51,374 nucleotides of DNA. It comes from an uncultured Bacteroidota bacterium. GTDB taxonomy: Bacteria > Bacteroidota > Bacteroidia > Bacteroidales > FEN-979. The notes beneath the pieces are model-generated. The model saw only the letters and a program-made list of their open reading frames with translations. It did not search any database and was not told the origin of the DNA. Shown one piece after another: positions 47,820-51,374 of this stretch. Every line of letters begins with the position of its first letter. The stretch's first letter is position 1. The position numbers and the translations under genes were made by a program. Location of the stretch: NCBI GenBank assembly GCA_937862805.1, contig CALMDO010000186.1:1-51374 (forward strand). Reading direction: 5' to 3'.

Positions 47820-48671
47820 TCAATCGACCATGATCACCAGGTATTTTGAATTAGCCCAGAAAGCTTTGTAGTCGTTGATCTTAAGGGCCTGAATGATTTT
47901 CTTGTCGCCGGAAAATTTGTAAGAACTGGATGGGTGGCTCGACAATATCTTCGCTTTTTTACTGAGGATGGAGATCTCGGTAACGTTCCGGATGTCAATT
48001 TTGGTAAAGAGGGTTTTGTTGAAATCAGACAACACTTCACCGCTCTTGATGATCCCGTTTTTCTTTAGCTCTTTGTTGGTACCAATGACGTAATAAGCGG
48101 TATTGAGGGCTTCATCCTGGGCAGCGATGGTCTGGGTCTGATCATTGATCTGGGAAGTCTGGGTCTTCACCGTACGGGAAAGGGTATCAATTTTGAGGTT
48201 CGCGATCTCAAAAGCATTGCTGATCTTGGCCAGTTTGGCCCTGAGATCTTCAATCTCCGCAGCTTTGGCAGCAAGGTCACGGTTGAGGCGTTCCACCATC
48301 TTGTTCAACTCATCCACCTTCAGGTTCGAATTTTTCAGTTTGCGGGAAAGGGCCGAAATGGTCTCCTTGTTTTTCTGCATCAAACCGTAAATGGTCTGGA
48401 TGTCATTCTTGATCTGATCTTTGGCAGAAAGTTTCATCTCACCGCCGCGATCCGTGGTCAGGTTGATGATGTTCTCTTTTTGTTTGATGGTATCCAGCGT
48501 CCCCTGGATATCGTTAATGGAACGGATGAATTCGTTGATCGCTTCATCTTTTTGAAGGGTCTGACTCAGCAGGCTGTCGTTTTTGGATTGCAGATCCTGA
48601 GCTTTTTTCTCGGCTTCGTGTCCGCAGGACAAAAACACCGGGATGAGTAAAAGCAATAAGAACTTTTTCAT
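47820..48671 (-). CDS. Coiled-coil lipoprotein of unknown function
   Basis: ORF track 47820..48698; likely start at the internal ATG 48671 (MKKFLLLLLIPVFLSCGHE, lipobox). Long heptad-rich central region. Confidence 0.8.
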   Translation of the reverse strand: MKKFLLLLLIPVFLSCGHEAEKKAQDLQSKNDSLLSQTLQKDEAINEFIRSINDIQGTLDTIKQKENIINLTTDRGGEMKLSAKDQIKNDIQTIYGLMQKNKETISALSRKLKNSNLKVDELNKMVERLNRDLAAKAAEIEDLRAKLAKISNAFEIANLKIDTLSRTVKTQTSQINDQTQTIAAQDEALNTAYYVIGTNKELKKNGIIKSGEVLSDFNKTLFTKIDIRNVTEISILSKKAKILSSHPSSSYKFSGDKKIIQALKINDYKAFWANSKYLVIMVD

Positions 48672-48761
48672 TTTTTGTCTGTTTATAATTTGATGCAAAA
48701 TTACTAAGAAATTCAGAACAAACTAAAAAATCATACCCTTACCTTTACACCAAAAAGAAGG

Positions 48762-49994
48762 ATGACGGATTCAGCCATAATTTTTCTCAGACCAGGTAAA
48801 GAAGCTGCTGTTAAAAGGTTTCATCCCTGGATATTTTCCGGAGCTGTCGGAAAAACCGAGGGAAAGCTCTGTGAAGGGGATCAGGTAAGGGTGCTTTCAT
48901 CGCGTGGTGAGTTTCTGGCCATTGGTCATTGGGCTGAAGGCTCCATTGCCGTCAAGCTCTTCTCGTTCGAAGATGTTCCCGTCGATTCTGCCTTCTGGAC
49001 CGGAAAACTACGAAAAGCCTGGAGGCTGAGAGAACAGTTGGGACTGACCGACGCTACCTATGACAATGGTTACCGGCTGGTTTTCAGTGAAGGGGATGGA
49101 TTGCCGGGACTGATCATCGACTATTACAACGGCACCGCGGTGATCCAGGCCCATTCACATGGGATGTATCGCCAGAAGGAGATGATTGTCAGCGGATTGA
49201 TCGATATCTACGGGGAGGCCCTGAAAGCTGTGTACGACAAGAGCAGTGAGACCCTGAAAAAAAGAGGGACTGAGACCCGCAGTACAAAGGATAATCCATC
49301 TGATGAAGGCCCCGGAAATCCATCTGACAATCATTATCTTTACGGCAGTCGCCGGAAAGGGGAAATTTTGGAAACAGGTCATCGTTTCCGGGTTGACTGG
49401 GAAAAGGGTCAAAAAACGGGCTTTTTTTTAGATCAGCGGGCCAACAGGATGTTCGCACAACACTATGCCGGAAACAGAAAGGTGTTAAACCTCTTCTGCT
49501 ATTCAGGGGCGTTTTCGGTTTATGCCATCAAAGGAGGCGCCACTTTGGTTCATTCGGTCGACAGTTCCCGGCAGGCCATTGACCTGGTTCGGGAAAATTT
49601 CCTGCTCAACGGGATCGATCCCGATCAACATCCTTGTTTTATTGCCGATGCGAAAAAACTCGCGGGAGAAACCCGTGAAAAATATGATATGATCATCCTC
49701 GATCCCCCCGCTTTCGCCAAAACCCATACCGTATCCAACAATGCCCTGCACGCCTACGTCTATATCAATGCGGCTGCCCTCCGTTTGTTGAATCCGGGCG
49801 GATTGCTCTTTACCTTTTCGTGTTCCCAGGCCATTACCCGTGAACTGTTCAACACGGCGCTTTATTCAGCTGCACTGGCGTCGGGTCGCACCATCAGGGT
49901 TCTTCACCGCCTTTCTCAGGGTCCGGATCACCCGGTGAGCATCTTTCATCCTGAAGGCGAATACCTGAAAGGATTGATCCTTGCGGTAGAATGA
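48762..49994 (+). CDS. Class I SAM-dependent rRNA methyltransferase, RlmI/PUA family
   Basis: 410 aa. N-terminal PUA-like HPWIFSGAV; FFLDQRANR, VLNLFCYSGAFSVYA, MIILDPPAFAKT. Confidence 0.92.
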   Translation: MTDSAIIFLRPGKEAAVKRFHPWIFSGAVGKTEGKLCEGDQVRVLSSRGEFLAIGHWAEGSIAVKLFSFEDVPVDSAFWTGKLRKAWRLREQLGLTDATYDNGYRLVFSEGDGLPGLIIDYYNGTAVIQAHSHGMYRQKEMIVSGLIDIYGEALKAVYDKSSETLKKRGTETRSTKDNPSDEGPGNPSDNHYLYGSRRKGEILETGHRFRVDWEKGQKTGFFLDQRANRMFAQHYAGNRKVLNLFCYSGAFSVYAIKGGATLVHSVDSSRQAIDLVRENFLLNGIDPDQHPCFIADAKKLAGETREKYDMIILDPPAFAKTHTVSNNALHAYVYINAAALRLLNPGGLLFTFSCSQAITRELFNTALYSAALASGRTIRVLHRLSQGPDHPVSIFHPEGEYLKGLILAVE

Positions 49995-50032
49995 TAATTC
50001 CAACCAATTAAACCAATGATATTTAACGCATT

Positions 50033-51262
50033 ATGACTGATTTCTCTTCCTTGCCTTCTTCTTCCGAATTCGCTCATCTTTGGTCTATTGACCCACAGGC
50101 CGTTTACCTCAACCATGGCTCTTTCGGAGCTTGTCCTTACTACGTCATGGAGCGGCAATCCCACTACCGGCAACAAATGGAGCGGCATCCCATCCGGTTT
50201 CTTATCCGGGAGCTGCCTGCCCTGATGGATGCAGCCAGGGAACGTATTGCCGCTTTTGTGCATGCCTCGCCCACCGACCTGGTTTTTGTCCCCAATGCCA
50301 CCGCCGGAGTCAACACAGTGTTGCGGTCGCTCAGGTTGAATCCCGGGGATGAAATCCTCATTACCAACCATATCTATGGAGCCTGCCGGAAAGCAGCGGC
50401 CTTTGTCTGTGAGCAGTCAGGCGCAATCTTGGTTGAAGCAAACTATGATTTCCCGATAGTTTCACCTGAAAAGATCACCGAAGCCGTGCTGGAAAAGGTT
50501 TCGTCACATACCCGCCTCGCACTGATAGACCATATTACCTCGGCTACAGGGATCATTCAGCCGGTTCAATCGATCGTCAAGGCTCTGGAAGCAAAAGGAA
50601 TCGATACCCTGGTGGACGGGGCCCACGCGCCCGGCAGTATAGATTTAAATATCAATAACATAGGAGCTGCTTATTATACGGCCAATTGTCACAAGTGGCT
50701 TTGCTCCCCAAAAAGCGCTGCCATCCTGGTGGTGAGGAAAGACCGGCAAAAAGGTATTTTTCCGCTGATAATCAGTCATGCCGGCCATCTTGAGGCCGAT
50801 TTTCCGGAAAGGTTTTACTGGCCCGGCACAACCGATTTTACACCGGCTCTATGCACTGTCGATGCCCTTGATTACTTGTCTGGTTTACTCCCGGGAGGAT
50901 GGCCGGCTATCCTTCACCGCAACCATGACTTGTGCCTTGAAGGAAGGGATCTCCTTTGCCGAACCTTAGGGATCTCCCCCCCCTGTCCTGATGATATGAT
51001 TGCTTCCATGGCAACACTGCCGTTACCGGATCCTCCCCGGATCAGCCTGCCTGATTACAAATCCACCGACGCGCTGCAGGACATCCTTTATTATGAATTC
51101 GGGATCGAAATTCCGGTGATGTACTGGTCGTCGCCTCCGCGCCGTTTCCTGAGAATCTCAACCCAGTTGTACAATTCTTTCGCCCAATATGAGTATCTGG
51201 CCGAAAAATTGAAAATTGCCCTCGCCATGGAAGCGAATACTTATAGGTTACCGGGAAAATAA
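50033..51262 (+). CDS. Class V aminotransferase (isopenicillin-N epimerase-like), PLP-dependent
   Basis: 409 aa. YLNHGSFGACP, VPNATAGVNTVLRSL, LVDGAHAPGSIDLNINNIGAAYYTANCHKWLCSPKSAAIL. Confidence 0.92.
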   Translation: MTDFSSLPSSSEFAHLWSIDPQAVYLNHGSFGACPYYVMERQSHYRQQMERHPIRFLIRELPALMDAARERIAAFVHASPTDLVFVPNATAGVNTVLRSLRLNPGDEILITNHIYGACRKAAAFVCEQSGAILVEANYDFPIVSPEKITEAVLEKVSSHTRLALIDHITSATGIIQPVQSIVKALEAKGIDTLVDGAHAPGSIDLNINNIGAAYYTANCHKWLCSPKSAAILVVRKDRQKGIFPLIISHAGHLEADFPERFYWPGTTDFTPALCTVDALDYLSGLLPGGWPAILHRNHDLCLEGRDLLCRTLGISPPCPDDMIASMATLPLPDPPRISLPDYKSTDALQDILYYEFGIEIPVMYWSSPPRRFLRISTQLYNSFAQYEYLAEKLKIALAMEANTYRLPGK

Positions 51263-51300
51263 AAAAGGCCGTCAACATTGCTGTTTTCAGGCCTTTGTAG

Positions 51301-51372
<72 letters not shown>

Positions 51373-51374
51373 AT

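Overview
The window is from a Bacteroidetes chromosome: TAnnTTTG-type promoters, T9SS C-terminal sorting domains, a TonB receptor and a DUF5689-like lipoprotein. About half of it (1-25718) is an array of six giant paralogous secreted proteins of about 1260-1480 aa, three on - (1-12132) and three on + (12509-25718). Four have gingipain-like (C25) peptidase modules and two have BNR/Asp-box (sialidase-fold-like) modules. All six end in the same C-terminal cassette: CARDB/NEW3-like repeats with GNxNGxxDxGE loops, a jelly-roll 'choice-of-anchor/cleaved adhesin'-like module, a CNA-B-like beta module, a two-repeat dockerin-like segment, a cohesin-like module, and a T9SS type A sorting domain. The joint presence of dockerin-like and cohesin-like modules in every member suggests a self-assembling, scaffoldin-free surface protease/lectin complex; this is inference and the best candidate for an undescribed system here. 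The right half is mostly housekeeping (ABC-F, polyprenyl synthase, RmlA-like, RND exporter, PPi-type phosphofructokinase, aspartate kinase, Mfd, polyprenol-mannose synthase, dihydroorotase, RlmI-like methyltransferase, class V aminotransferase, initiator tRNA). It also holds a possible extracellular nucleic-acid scavenging locus (38156-45049). No CRISPR array, rRNA, IS element or prophage was recognised.
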